Shown here piece by piece: positions 14,080-26,462 of a DNA stretch of 64,000 nt; the stretch's first letter is position 1, and the number at the start of each line of letters is the position of its first letter. Below the pieces are notes generated by a model. That model was given only the letters and a program-made list of their open reading frames with translations, did no database searches and was not told the DNA's origin. The position numbers and the translations under genes are program-made. Source of the DNA: Circinella umbellata (taxonomy: Eukaryota > Mucoromycota > Mucoromycetes > Mucorales > Lichtheimiaceae); NCBI GenBank assembly GCA_025093555.1, contig JAIWNF010000012.1, positions 186,001 to 250,000 on the forward strand. The letters are read 5' to 3'.

Positions 14080-16194
14080 TTAAATCTGACCCTTGATATC
14101 AGCTTTTTTATATTTGCTGTTAATAGCTGCTTGAAGATGGGGTACAGATGGTTTGGTTTCAAGACGAGAATTTTCTTTATCCACTTTAAGACCATGGCTT
14201 TCAAGAAATTTGAGAGTTTCTTCTGTATTATAAAATGATAGTTCTGTAGTAATGAAATCTAACGGCAATCCCATTGGAAATCTAGATATGATAGTATGCA
14301 TATATCAATAAAAATGGCTAAACAAAACGAAAATAAAATAAAAATAAAACTTACGATTTACAGAGCATGAGTAAAGCCTTTACCCGTTCCCTTGGTACAA
14401 ATTGATCCATTAATAATGCGTTTCGATTTGGTGCATCTCGATATAATTCAAAGAATTTATGATAATTTCCAACAGCAAGAGAAGATCGAACTGCTTGTGC
14501 ATGCTTTAAAGCTTTGGATTTGTTTTTTGAACCTGCTTTTTTTTCTTCTTTTGCTATTGCTCTCTTGTCTAATAATGCATTCATTTCTATATACAAAATT
14601 TTGATATAATAGGTTATTTATTATCATGCTGATATACAAATAAGAAAAGAAATGAACCTATTATTATTATTATTATTATTATCAACCTACCACTACGGTT
14701 ACCAGAGAATAACAAATAAAGAATTTCATAGGCAGTGAATTCAGCATTAACGCTCACATCTGCAATACTTCCATCGGTATATAGAGTTCTAAGTTGACTT
14801 TGACATTGATTATATTCACTTAAATCACCCTTAATTGAAAGAACACACACAAAAAAAAAAGTATCATTTGGTTAACTATATATATAATATATAAATATGC
14901 ATGAAACTCTTATGTTGCCCAGTTACAATTTTTTTGTAATTTTTAATTTATAACACACTTACTGCTTGAAGAGCAATTCGTGCATGATATTCATAAATAG
15001 TAATAGCAAATCTATCTCGAATACCTTGAACGGTCATATCTTGTCGAATTGATTTAAGTTGTTCGCATACATATGAATAGTTACCACCATTATTCCACTT
15101 TTTTTTCACATTAGTATATGCGTTTTGTAATACTGTAAGCGGTCGAACTGTAGATGGATCAGGTGCCTATATAATACCATTACAAAAGAACATGTCAGCT
15201 AAAGAAATAATTGAAAAATATGTATTTTAATGTGTAACTTACGGATGTAAGACGAAAATAAGGTTTTTCAATATCTCTGGAAGTTCCTATAATTTTTCCA
15301 TCTGCTGTCCAATTCTAATGATGTATGATATATATTTATATTACATGGATTAGATATATATATATATATATTTATATATAGCTTCCATCCTTGCTTATAT
15401 ATAACCCGTTATCATTTACCTCATTATTGTTATTACTAGATGGTGATGATGTTTCTGCTTGCTGTGATGATGTTGTAGCAAATCGCATCAAACGTTGTTC
15501 GCGTCTCCTTAATTCTTCAGGTGTACTTTCAATATCTATAATACCTCCAGTCGATGAAGAAGTGGTAGTCAAAGATGGTTTTTTGTTTTTTGTCCTAATA
15601 GAAAGAAGATCAGATATATCAATAATGGTCATTAGAAACTTGTAACGTTGCTAATGACAACAATCAGGACATCCCTCTTTCTCTCTCTCTCCCCTCTTCT
15701 TTTCTTACCGTTTTCGTTTTGGCTTAGTAATGTTTCCATTAGCTCTATTATTTTTTTTAAAAATGTATATAAATAAATATATAGTTCATTTCCAAAGTGC
15801 CCAAAAAAAAAAGAGACATAATTGTAGTAATAGAAAACGTTATTACTTTGGTAAGGGTTTTTCATTACAATCTGTCATTGCTTTTGTATTTTTTATAATA
15901 GATCGTAGCTCTTTTTGAAGTTCAGTTTGTTTTTCAGGTGAACAATGCTGGGAAGACAAAGTTACATAATCTCTATATGTATGAAAAAAATAAAATAAAG
16001 CTTTTAAAATCCTTTTTTTTTTTCTGCAACAGTAACAAAAAAAAAAAGTCGATCGTTTATATTTATACAAAAGAAAAAAAAAAAGGTTATAAATAAGCAT
16101 ACTTTATATCAGTAGGAAGATCAACTATCTTAGCGTGCTTAAGCTTTTGTTTTTTTGCTCTCTTTTTCTTTGTTGGTTTTGAGATGGCATTCAT
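14080..16194 (-). CDS. SAC3/GANP-domain protein, LENG8/Thp3 homologue
   Basis: Nine minus-strand exons: 16194-16103, 15972-15847, 15744-15709, 15594-15420, 15314-15243, 15166-14963, 14829-14691, 14586-14355 and 14281-14080. They join to 425 residues. The N-terminus is lysine-rich (KPTKKKRAKKQKLKHAK), probably a nuclear localisation signal. From about residue 143 it follows the LENG8/Thp3 pattern: NWTADGKIIGTSRDIEKPYF, VRPLTVLQNAL, then CEQLKSIRQDMTVQGIRDRF and EFTAYEILYLLF, ending in a PCI-like helical part. Yeast Thp3 works with Csn12 in transcription elongation and mRNA maturation in the nucleus; the same role is inferred here. The gene converges on the CSC1-like gene and diverges from CCT5. 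The 36-nt exon 3 is supported by clean splice sites and phase. Confidence 0.92.
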
Positions 16195-16927
16195 TGGGTC
16201 TTTTTTTTTTTTTTATGAAAAGAACAAAAAAAAGCGCAGCTTGTTTTATTTTTATAGAAAATTATTGCATAAAAAAAAATTTAGGATATGGTTTTTGCTG
16301 GTTTTGATATTTGATTCAACACAAAAATTAACTACTTTTTCATGTATCACTTATTAATGGGCATTCTAATCTTTGTATATATTAAAGTCTTTGAATGAAT
16401 GAATGTAAATGATTAAATAAAATTAAATATCCTATTATCAGCATTACTATTATTTTTACCCGAAAAAAAAACACACCCAACTTCATATATAATTCTTTAT
16501 TTTTGAAGAAAGAGTGTTTGTAATGACCATTCGTGGGGTGATACTACATCAATTATTTATAATACATCGTAGTTACAAATTGATTCAACTAGTTACTAAC
16601 ATGATGAGTATTGTATCCATCATGTAATAAACTTGGATACATGTTTTTTTTTTCGACCAAGAAAAGCACTAATTGAATAATACATAGACTAGACACTTAT
16701 ATATATAAATAAAATCGATTATGTTACTGCGAAATGATTTATTTTGAAGGAAAAGAAAGAAGACAATAATCGAATGCAAAGGAATGTCAAAGTATAAAAA
16801 AAAACGTGATGCGGGGACTTGCTGACTGTCAAATCTTATATTTTTTCGACCTACAACACGCGTGGCGTTGGGTCGCTCTTTTTTTTTTCTTCTCTTTTGT
16901 ACCTAACCACTTCATAAAAAAAAAAGC
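16195..16927. promoter_or_regulatory. Divergent promoter between Thp3-like gene and CCT5
   Basis: The 733-bp interval separates two divergent start codons and holds no other gene, so it must contain both promoters. T-runs lie next to the Thp3-like start (about 16200-16214) and next to the CCT5 start (about 16877-16890). No specific factor site is claimed. Confidence 0.55.
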
Positions 16928-19497
16928 ATGCAGGCCGCACCATCTAATATTGATCCCAACTCGGCCGTATACGCAACAGATGAATACGGAAGACCTTTCA
17001 TCATTGTTCGTGAAGGTCAACGCAAATCCAGATTATCTGGTATTGCTGCCATCCGTGTAAGTTTTTTTTTTTGACATTTGTGGGTCACACGAAAAAAAAA
17101 AGAGAGAGAGAACAAGTCAGAAGAGTTGATGATCTAAAATTACCTGAATTAACAAACTTGTCATATTTCTTTAGTCGCATATTCTTGCTGCAAAGACTGT
17201 TTCCAACATTATTAAAACTTCATTAGGTCCTCGAGGTAAATAAAAAGTTTAAAAAGATGAAAGATGAGATGGAAAGAGAGAGAGAGGGGGAGAAAGGAGA
17301 GGAAGGATATATATATATATATATAGCCACGTCAGAATTTGTTGTTGTTTTTTACCCCGAAATCTAAATGATTTAACTATATATTCTTTTAATAATGTAG
17401 GTCTTGATAAGATCTTGATTTCTCCCGATGGTGATATTACTGTTACTAATGATGGTGCAACGATTCTTGATCAAATGCAAGTAGAACATCAGATCGCTAA
17501 ACTTCTTGTACAACTTTCCAAGAGTCAAGATGACGAAATTGGTGATGGTACTACTGGTGTTGTTGGTATGTTTCATAACCGAATATTTTGGGGGAAGGAT
17601 TAATAATAATAATAAACCACGTGTATGGTTATGGAATTAGCTATTAACTTTTTCACCCTTTTTCTTTGATTCTAGTGCTTGCTGGTGCTTTATTAGAACA
17701 ATGTGAACAACTTCTTGATCGAGGTATTCACCCTATTCGTATCGCTGACGGCTTTGAACGTGCTTGTAATGTCGCAGTTGAACATCTTGATAAAATTTCG
17801 GATACCATTGAATTCAGCAAGGATAATGTTGCCAACTTGAAGAAGACAGCCATGACAAGTTTGGGTAGTAAAATGTATGTTTTCTTTTTAATTTTTGGAA
17901 TTGATTTTGGATAAATTTTGCTTATAGAGAAAAGATGTAATTAGGATATTCTTTCTCCAAACTAACTAAAAAAATAATTTTATATAGTGTCTCTAAATGC
18001 CATGAACAATTCGCAGATATTGCAGTAGATGCAGTACTTTCTGTTGCTGATTTAGAACGTAAAGACGTTGATTTCGAATTGATCAAGGTGGATGGCAAAA
18101 TGGGCGGTTCGCTTCAAGATACCACGCTTGTCCACGGTGTTGTTGTTGACAAGGACATGTCCCATCCTCAAATGCCACGAGAAATCAAAGATGCCAAGTT
18201 AGCTATTCTCACATGTGCATTTGAACCCCCACGACCCAAGACCAAGCATAAGCTTGATATCACTTCAGTAGAAGAATACAAAAAATTGCAGGAATATGAA
18301 AAGGGCAAATTTGAGGAAATGATCAATAAGGTTAAGGATTCGGGTGCTAATCTTGTTATCTGTCAATGGGGTTTCGATGATGAAGCAAACCATATGTTGC
18401 TTCAAAATAAATTACCTGCTGTTCGATGGGTGGGTGGTCCTGAAATTGAATTGATTGCTATTGCTACCAATGGTCGTATTGTTCCTCGATTTGAAGATCT
18501 TTCTCCTGAAAAGTTGGGTTCTGCTGGTATTGTCCGTGAACTTGCTTTCGGTACTACTAAGGATAGAATGCTTGTCATCGAAGAATGTGCAAACAGCCGT
18601 GCTGTTACCGTATTTGTCCGTGGTGGTAATAAAATGGTAAGTACTCGTTCCAAGAAGACCTAGGGAAAAGAGTTTATGTATTGAAATATATTTCTCTTGA
18701 CCACGAAATGGATCGACAAAGAGATTGGTTATCAATAGCAATAATAATAATTATATGCATGTATATATTTATAGATTATTGATGAAGCTAAGCGATCATT
18801 ACATGATGCTATCTGTGCTGTTCGCAATTTGGTTCGTGATAACCGAGTTGTCTATGGTGGTGGTTCAGCTGAAATCAGTTGTTCCTTGGCTGTTTCCAAG
18901 GTTGCCGATGAGGTAAGGAGTTGATTCTTATGCGAATGTTGAGGGGGGCGTTGATTTTCTTAAAGGAGAGAAAGAAATATATATATATTTTTATGCTGCC
19001 TAGAAACAACAACAGTATGGATATTTCGCTTTATATTAAATATACAATTTTTTTAATCATAACAAAAATGAACAGATCTCAACCATTGAACAATACGCAA
19101 TGCGCGCATTTGCCGATGCTTTGGATGCTACACCTTTAGCACTCGCTGAAAACTCTGGTTTGTCTCCTATTGAAACATTGGCTGAAGTTAAGGCACAACA
19201 AGCAGTTACAGGCAACTCTCTCTTGGGTATTGATTGTTTATACAAGGGTTCTAATGGTAAACAAATTGTCTATGTTTTCTTTTACATTGTTATACATCAT
19301 CCTTCTCTTTACAGAAAAAATAATGATTAATTTTTTTATTATTATTATCAATATTGTTTTATATAGACATGAAGGAACAACATGTTTATGATCCATTGAT
19401 TTCCAAGCGTCAACAATACCTTTTGGCAACACAACTTGTAAAGATGATTTTGAAGATTGATGATGTTATCACCACAGGTCCTGATGAGGGTGCTTAA
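16928..19497 (+). CDS. CCT5: T-complex protein 1 subunit epsilon (chaperonin CCT5)
   Basis: Eight exons: 16928-17056, 17175-17235, 17401-17565, 17676-17874, 17988-18636, 18775-18912, 19076-19256 and 19367-19497. They join to 550 residues, close to yeast Cct5 (562). It is one of eight subunits of the cytosolic TRiC/CCT double ring that folds actin, tubulin and other clients with ATP. Signature segments are [10 protein letters not shown] near the start, [25 protein letters not shown], the nucleotide-binding [14 protein letters not shown] (near residue 110) and, later, YGGGSAEIS. The wording [16 protein letters not shown] and the N-terminal GRPFIIV motif favour epsilon over other subunits. Intron 2 carries a purine-rich tract and an AT repeat. 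No defects were seen. Confidence 0.96.
17262..17325 (+). repeat. Purine tract and (AT)n repeat in CCT5 intron 2
   Basis: A GA-rich segment (about 17262-17306) runs into a pure AT dinucleotide repeat (about 17307-17325), all inside the second intron of CCT5. It has no coding effect and may be polymorphic between strains. Confidence 0.8.
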
Positions 19498-21077
19498 AAA
19501 AAGAGATACTACCAAAAAAAGTAATAGTTTTTTTTTTCTCCATGATTTGATTTTTATACATATTAAAAAAAAAGAAAGAATACAAAAAAAAAACCAAAAC
19601 AATGAAATTATGCGGGTTTGAAAATCGTGAAACAATGAAATCGGAGGAGGGAAAGGGGAGGTTCTCTGAAAACAACATGCAGGAACAAGAAATAGACAAT
19701 CACTACAATAATAATCCAAAAAGGATTTGCAAATTTTTATCAATAATAGTGTTCATTCAAATAGTTAGTTTGTATACTGCACTTTATATTATGACAAGTA
19801 CATAGCAGTTCCAGCTGTCGTATTTCGTAACAACACAACTAAGATTACATACTTCTTTAAAATTACACGATGATAATGATAATCAAGTGGAAATAATAAA
19901 CATGTATAATAAACCTTGTTGGAGATCATTTCCCCCCCTTCTACTACCATGACTACTTATCTTGCATATGTCCTCCACTCTAGGACCCTTCTTTTTTTTT
20001 AAAAAAAAAATTCAAATTCACATTCTCACTCTCCTTCCATACAATAATACTGACAAACTGGATTATTTGGGAGGTCAGGGCATTGTATTCGCATTGATAA
20101 TTGAGTTCCCTTTTTCTTATTATTCTCCTTGAAAACAAAGTAAAAGAAGTATACGAGTTAGCATTGTACATATTAAAGATATGTTATATGTTTCTATGGA
20201 TTATATCCTTTAGAATTAGAAAAAGAAAGGAAAGAGGAGACAATTGACTATTGTGATCAAATCGATTTTATTTTTGAAGGAAGAAAAGAAAGGAAATGAA
20301 AGGGAAGGAAGGAAATAGGGACTATGTATTATTCATCCGTGTTTTATGCATACATAGAATACAAGAATCATGCAGTAATGTTTATTTCACATGATAGAAC
20401 ATGATCTACAAAGTCAACTTATTTCTTTTACCTACGCGCTTTCTTTATGATGAAAAAAAAAACAGGTTATACTGAATTACCAGCAATAATATCTAATAAT
20501 AACAATAATAACAAAAAGGCGTGGTTTTTATTTATTTATTTATTCATCTATTGTTCTGATTCTCTGAAGATTATACTTTTTTTTTTGTTTCTAAAAAAAG
20601 GGGCACGTAGGTAAAAAAAAAGGGGAGGGGATCGGGTTGGGGTTTGTTTGTCGGGTATTACGATAATTATGATACTGCGTATGTGCGTGTTGAAAGGTCA
20701 GATAAAAAGATTTGGTAATAATCCACACTGGTTTTTCATAGATTTTTGTGGGATTAGATTTCAAGTAAGGGATTTGAATGTTTCCAAACTGCTGTTCTTT
20801 TAGAATAATAATCCAAGTTGACCTTGAAAAATAAAGAATAAAACACTAATTGTTTATTTATTTTTGGTACTGCGTGTCATTGTTAAAATAAAATATGCGT
20901 AGACGCATGTCTTTAATATCTTAAAGTCAATCAATCAACCTTACTTTTTTTTTTTTTGAACCCCAAGTTCTTTTAGGGCAAAAAATAATAAATAACATTG
21001 AAACTGTCACATTATTTTAATATACACAAAGAAAAACTGGAATAAGTATCTACTAAAACAATTGTACATAGAATCAT

Positions 21078-21100
21078 GTTGTTGTTGTTGTTGTTGTTGT
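21078..21100 (+). repeat. (GTT)n microsatellite
   Basis: A short perfect GTT trinucleotide repeat lies in intergenic DNA. Confidence 0.85.
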
Positions 21101-21238
21101 CTTTTATGAATGAGCTGAATAAATAGTGTTAGAAAAGGGGGTATTAAAAAGAATTACAGCAAATTCATAAGGGCCAGACGCACTATTGCTATTAAAGAAA
21201 TAATATAGTAAACTTTGGTCTCTTTAGCCTTTTCTTTC

Positions 21239-21259
21239 TTTTTTTTTTTTTTTTTTTTT
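21239..21259 (+). repeat. Poly(T) tract of 21 nt
   Basis: A homopolymer T run among other T-rich sequence. It could be the poly(A) remnant of a retroposed sequence on the minus strand, but no flanking duplication was identified. Confidence 0.8.
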
Positions 21260-22161
21260 CTGACGGAGATTACTTTTTTTTTAACAAGGAGCCGTAAGAC
21301 GGATAGTGTGGCGATTAGTCAAAGACAGTAACTTACCAAGAGGCAATGATAAATCGTTTAGGAGCATTGATAACCCAATAAAGCAATTGGTAATGTGAGT
21401 GAGGAGAATCCACGTTGCCTTAACACGTAAGACACATGTAACGGGAGCTTTTACTTCTCTTTTTATTTTAAAATGCTGAGAAACAATCATCATATATAAT
21501 TATTATGATAAGATTATGTATTTTTACCTATACACTATGCTTAATGCAAATAATGAAATTTTTCTTGGGCGAATTGAAAGTATTTCATCATTAGTTTATT
21601 AGCAAAACGTATCATTATAATGTACCTAATATAATAATAGTAGCCACCTATTGTGTTTGAATTTTTCTTTTTGTGGTTGTAATAAATGTGTGTGATGGTA
21701 TTGTTACTAGATTTAGAACAGGAGTAAAAAAAAAATCCATCTCTCTCTTTTCATCTCGCTCATCGAATTACTCTTACTGTTAGTGTAGTCTCTTTTTTTT
21801 TTAATATTGTCTCTCAATTGGATTATATGTAAAAAGAAACATAAAAGTGGTGTCTTGATTCCAAAAGAATAGGTTTGCCACCCCTTTATTGTACAGCCTT
21901 TCTCGTTTGTTATAAATTTCAGCGCTTTGTTTTTCTTCAAATTGCCTTTTCTCTTGTTCTTTTCATTTTTTTTATATATCTTTGGTGCATATTTTGCTTA
22001 GAACCTTTAGTTTTTCTATTCCCCCCCCACACGCTCTTTTTTTTCTTATTTTTTTTAATACAAATTATTATAAATATCAAATACATTATTATCTTTCATA
22101 TCTACATTTATTATTATTATTATTACTATTATTATTATTATATATATTAAATAACAAATTA

Positions 22162-23798
22162 ATGATGTATAAAACAATCTATCGATTCAGGTATATAATT
22201 TTTAAAAGATTGTTACTTAAACGAGTTATAGTGAGCCAAAATTAATATTATATAAATTCAATAGAGTACGAGTGGTAGAAAAGTCTCTCACTTTCCCTGT
22301 GCAAATCTGCATATATCAAGACAAAGCACCTCGATTCGAGGAACTCCTCGAAAAAATGCGGCATGCTGCATCGCTCGAGGTATTAAAAAAACTTTATATT
22401 TGCATAAGCGGATAAATAAAACTCGCCTTTGTTTTGAATGCTCTTACTTATTGCTCTTGTATATAAAACATTAATGATATAGGATATCTGTATAAACGAT
22501 TATTATATTACTCTCGATACTAGCATTAATAAACAGCTTAATAATAGCGACCTTAACAACAACATTGAATATAATCTTATTACGAATAATGACAGCAATA
22601 GTGATAACAGTAACGCTATCTTGCATGACGACCATTCTCTTCAAGAAGCATTAAAGTCAATGTCCGAGCGTCATTATCTCGAACTTATATTGCAACGAAA
22701 ACGAGCTCGAACACTTTCACCCCCTCTTTTTCGCCGAGAAAGCTTACCCAGTAAGAATTAAAAAAAAGCTGATTTCATATTTTTTTTGCCACTTTCTATT
22801 ATTATTATTATTATTCTAAACTTTTCATTTTTATTATTTTATGTATTTTATGTATTTTAGTGTTCCCTCAACAATCTCCAGACGATATCCCAATCATAAA
22901 GCCGACTGTTTTAAGATGGTCACCAACATCTATGGCTCATCCCATGGAAATGCGACCTAGTCAATTTGGATACAATAATGATAATTCATCTTATTCGAGC
23001 CGAAAAGATTCTGGTATATCGTTTGACGAACCTATCAAAAAGAAACAACGAGTTGCTTCTGTTGATGATTTGCGTTCAAGAAAATTACCTGACCTTTATC
23101 AACATAGTTACTCTTCTCCACCACGACGACATCACTCTTTGTTCGATCCAACAACGATAACATCATCCTCAACATCATCATCGTCACTTAACAGCGTACA
23201 TCCCCTTGAGCTCCGCCGACCTAGCCATCCAATTAATAATACTAATACACATGCTCCACCATCACCGCCATATCCCAAATTGCCGGCAATTACATCAATC
23301 ACTCAAAATATGACACCGATGATGGATAAACAACAACTCCTCCGCTCTCCTCCACAGACACCTTCTTCCCCTTCTTTATCCTATCCCTTCTCAGCATCAA
23401 AGTCATTTTCTTCAGAATCAACAGTAACATCTTTACCTCCTGTTGTTCGCCATCATTCTCTCCCCTATAAGTCTCATCATCAACAAGAACATGTCACAAT
23501 AAATGGACGTCGACCTTCAGCTATCAAAAGTAGTAGCAGAACACCTGGTCAGTTTTTATGTGAACATGTTGTAGACCCTACATCCCAAAAAATTTGTGGA
23601 CAAACCTTCCGTCGTTCCTATGATTTATCTCGACATCAATCGATCCATATGAAAAATAGACCTTTTTGTTATTGTAATCACTGTGGCAAAAAATTTACAC
23701 GAATGGATGCATTGCGTCGTCATGAACGGGTTCAAGGACACTTTACTAATTCCACTCGATCTCATCGATTTCATACTTCAGCAGGACAGAGTGTATGA
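22162..23798 (+). CDS. C2H2 zinc-finger transcription factor candidate
   Basis: Four exons: 22162-22190, 22265-22379, 22483-22750 and 22861-23798. They give 449 residues with phase kept at each junction. Two C-terminal fingers are visible. The first is C371-x11-C383-x12-H396-x3-H400, with an expanded first loop. The second is C409-x2-C412-x12-H425-x5-H431. The middle (about 140-365) is Ser/Pro/His-rich and looks disordered. The N-terminal 60 residues are ordered-looking: a strand-rich start (YKTIYRFRVRVVEKSLTFPV) followed by the helix RFEELLEKMRHAASLEDICI, perhaps a ubiquitin-like or PB1-like fold. A nuclear DNA-binding role is inferred from the fingers. The start ATG was chosen because the 29-nt first exon splices in frame; a downstream in-frame ATG in exon 2 is a weaker alternative. 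No orthologue is recognised by name. Confidence 0.78.
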
Positions 23799-24631
23799 TT
23801 TTGTAATGATGATTTAATTTGATCTATCTCTTTTTTTTGTACAAAGCTCTTCCACTTTATTATTACATTATTTCATTTTATTTTATTTGCCTTAATACTA
23901 AGCCTAATGATCAATTACACCGAGTTTTCCTTTACTTATTACTACTTTACCCATTACAAGATTTCTTTTAATTAATTTTACTACTTTATTTTTAACTATA
24001 CGCACACCAATCTTTTTTTGGATCTAGTCTCTCTTTTTTATATAGCAACCAACAATAATAAATCTTCATTTTTCCAGGGTTCCAAACGCCTTTTTAAGAA
24101 AATAGTTACTCCTTAAAAAACTATATTTATAACTTTATGGACTACTTTGACCACCTGTTGTTCTTTGTTTTTTTTTTCTTTGTAGTACACATCTCCCATA
24201 TTTCTCCTTATATTTTAAATGATAATAATAGCAGAGTATTAAAAAATGTGTAAACTTTCTAACCCTTATTCTTCCTTTTTCTTTACCTCTCTCTCTATAA
24301 AATTTCCAAAAGAGTTTATACTGCACACCTCTTTTTTTTTTTCTTTATAACTTGCTTTTTACAAATAAGTTTTTTTTTTCTTTTGACGTTGTTGAAATAA
24401 AAAAAAAGGGGGGAGGGAAGGGAGAAACACCATGATTTGAGAAGTTGAATTTAGTCGAGTATATAGTTGGGTGAGAACGAGAAAAAAGAGAGACAGACAG
24501 ACAGAGAGAGAGAGAGAAAGAGATTTATTGTATTGTTTTTTGTTTTGTTGATTGCATTGTTATACGTTTGTTGATCTTTGTTGTTTGAGTCGATTGGAAA
24601 TATGTGTAAAAAGATGTATATATAAACTATT
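23799..24631. other. Convergent intergenic region
   Basis: The 3' flanks of the zinc-finger gene and the SmD1 gene. It holds T-rich tracts, a GA-rich run near 24480-24520 and no gene. Confidence 0.6.
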
Positions 24632-25322
24632 TTAACGTCGGCCTCCTCTGCCTCCACGACCTCCACGTCCACGAATACCACGTCCACGTCCACGACCAGC
24701 AGGTGCTATATATGTTTTTTTTTTACAGAAATACAGATTGATACAATCAGTTATCCATTATATTTATTCTCTCTTTCTTTCTTCTCCTTTTTTTTACCTT
24801 CTTTGCTTTCCTTCTTTTTGCCCTTTGACTTTGGTGAGTCATCAATAAGCAATGTATCAAGTGGTAAACTATCTGGAAGAATAACACATCGAATATTATT
24901 TCCTCGAATACTGAGTGAATCCAAACTAGCAGGGTCTCTGTTCTTTACAGTCATCTTGACTGTCTTCAAATGTGTATTCATGCTCATGTCAACACCTAAA
25001 AAATAGTAATAATTGTAAGGTTTTTTTTTTTATTTTTAATCAATCAATCATTTTTATATTTTGATGCATATATAGTGATCCTGCTTTATATAATAATAAT
25101 TACCAGTGATTGTGCCGTTAACAACTGTGCCATTTTTCAACTCGACGGTAACCGTCTCGTTATTCAATTTCATTAAAAATCTACATTGATCGATTTGACG
25201 CGTATATATAATAAAAAACAAGATGAATCGTTAGCTTTTATATATATTTATATATAGATATATAAGACATTTATTTTTATTTATTTTAATAATAAATAAA
25301 TAATTTACCTCACTAATTTCAT
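24632..25322 (-). CDS. SMD1: Small nuclear ribonucleoprotein SmD1
   Basis: Four minus-strand exons: 25322-25309, 25180-25104, 24995-24798 and 24705-24632. They join to 120 residues; human SmD1 is 119. It starts [20 protein letters not shown], followed by [20 protein letters not shown] (Sm1 motif) and [20 protein letters not shown] (Sm2 motif). It ends in an RG-rich tail ([19 protein letters not shown]), the usual target of arginine methylation. The protein is a core subunit of the heptameric Sm ring on U1, U2, U4 and U5 snRNAs and so works in splicing. The first coding exon is only 14 nt (ATG plus three full codons and two bases). Its upstream side faces the Bud6 gene. Confidence 0.95.
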
Positions 25323-26462
25323 GATTTAATAGAATGTGTTACGATGTATAAAATAAAAAGAGTATTGAAATCGACAAACGGGCAACACAGAGAGCAAAAG
25401 TATCTGTATACACTACACAAAGTCCTTTTTTGTATCTCAACTTTCTGCCCGCCGTTATTAGGCTCAGCTTACGCAAAAAAGTGCTTTTTTCCACATATCA
25501 AAAAAACTCCAGCTTGCCTTATTTAAATTCAGCTTGCCTGATTTGGGTTTACCTTTAGCCTAAGCCACTGTTCAAATATCCCTATACAATGAATAATGTC
25601 TTAGTTGCTCATTAACAAAACACGTTCAAAAAGAAAAAAATAAAGAATCTCATAGCATCAAGAATAAAGTGAAAGATAACTAAACGATAAAAAAAAAAGC
25701 TGTAAAAGGTTATATATCTAAAGCGATGCAAAATATAGTCTCCCATATATTTTATCAATATTGAATTATTTTCAACAACCCTACTTAGTATTTTAGTAAC
25801 CTAGCAATATATTGGTTGTTGTGTTTCTAAACAAACTATTATTTATAACCGTATGTGGATTATTGAACTGTTTGAGTCAACAGATATGCAAAAATATCTC
25901 ATTAATTTTTCAAGCAGTGTGAGGAAAGATGAGTTACAATGCAAAACAACACTTATAATTTATCCTCTCTCCTTTGTCGATATCCTGTTTCATAGGAAAA
26001 TTTTAATACTATTAAGGGGGTTAGTTAAGGAAATGTGAAATAAAAAGTTCTATTATTAAAGGAATTCGATAATAATTAAAAAAAAATATAGTTGCGTAGT
26101 CGCTTATTGTTCTTCCTATAACAACAACGAAGAACATCACTTTTTGTTTTTGTTTTTCAGGAACAATAAATATGTTTCAGGTATGCAAACATTTGAAATA
26201 CAATATAAACTAGCATTTTATATAAATGCATAAAATATACATTATAGCTCAAAAAGATAAATAATGCTTAAATTTATGTATATAACGCATATACGTTCAA
26301 TCTTTTTAAGTGTCTCTCGTGCTGTGATACTACCAAATTTCTATTTTTAGTATAACGCGAAAACAATTGTTCCTTTTCTTAGCCTCCCTTATTCTAATTA
26401 TTGCGCTCAGCCCTTCTTTTTTTGATAACGTGTTCTAGAAAAAAAAACAATATCATAGTATA
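25323..26462. promoter_or_regulatory. Divergent intergenic region SmD1/Bud6
   Basis: 1.1 kb between divergent starts. A short direct repeat around CAGCTTGCCT (about 25511 and 25531) lies on the SmD1 side. No other gene is supported. A frame at 25853-26038 is short and unsupported. Confidence 0.5.

Larger units (their letters stand above)
19498..22161. other. Intergenic region with one doubtful small minus-strand gene
   Basis: There is no confident gene. On the minus strand a block ending at TAA 21154 reads KEKAKETKVYYIISLIAIVR and then LALMNLL, like a C-terminal membrane anchor. A second block (about 21493-21340) ends at a GTAAGT donor. They could be exons of a small membrane protein, but the intervening sequence lacks a pyrimidine tract and phase cannot be fixed. 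The rest is AT-rich with A/T runs, plus the T-rich leader of the zinc-finger gene. Confidence 0.4.

Noticed and set aside
20581..20660. A/G-rich runs and poly-T as a retroposon end
   Set aside because: No target-site duplication or coding remnant next to them; homopolymers are common throughout this window.
25853..26038. 61-codon frame between SmD1 and Bud6
   Set aside because: Short, no start context, no domain and inside a divergent promoter region.
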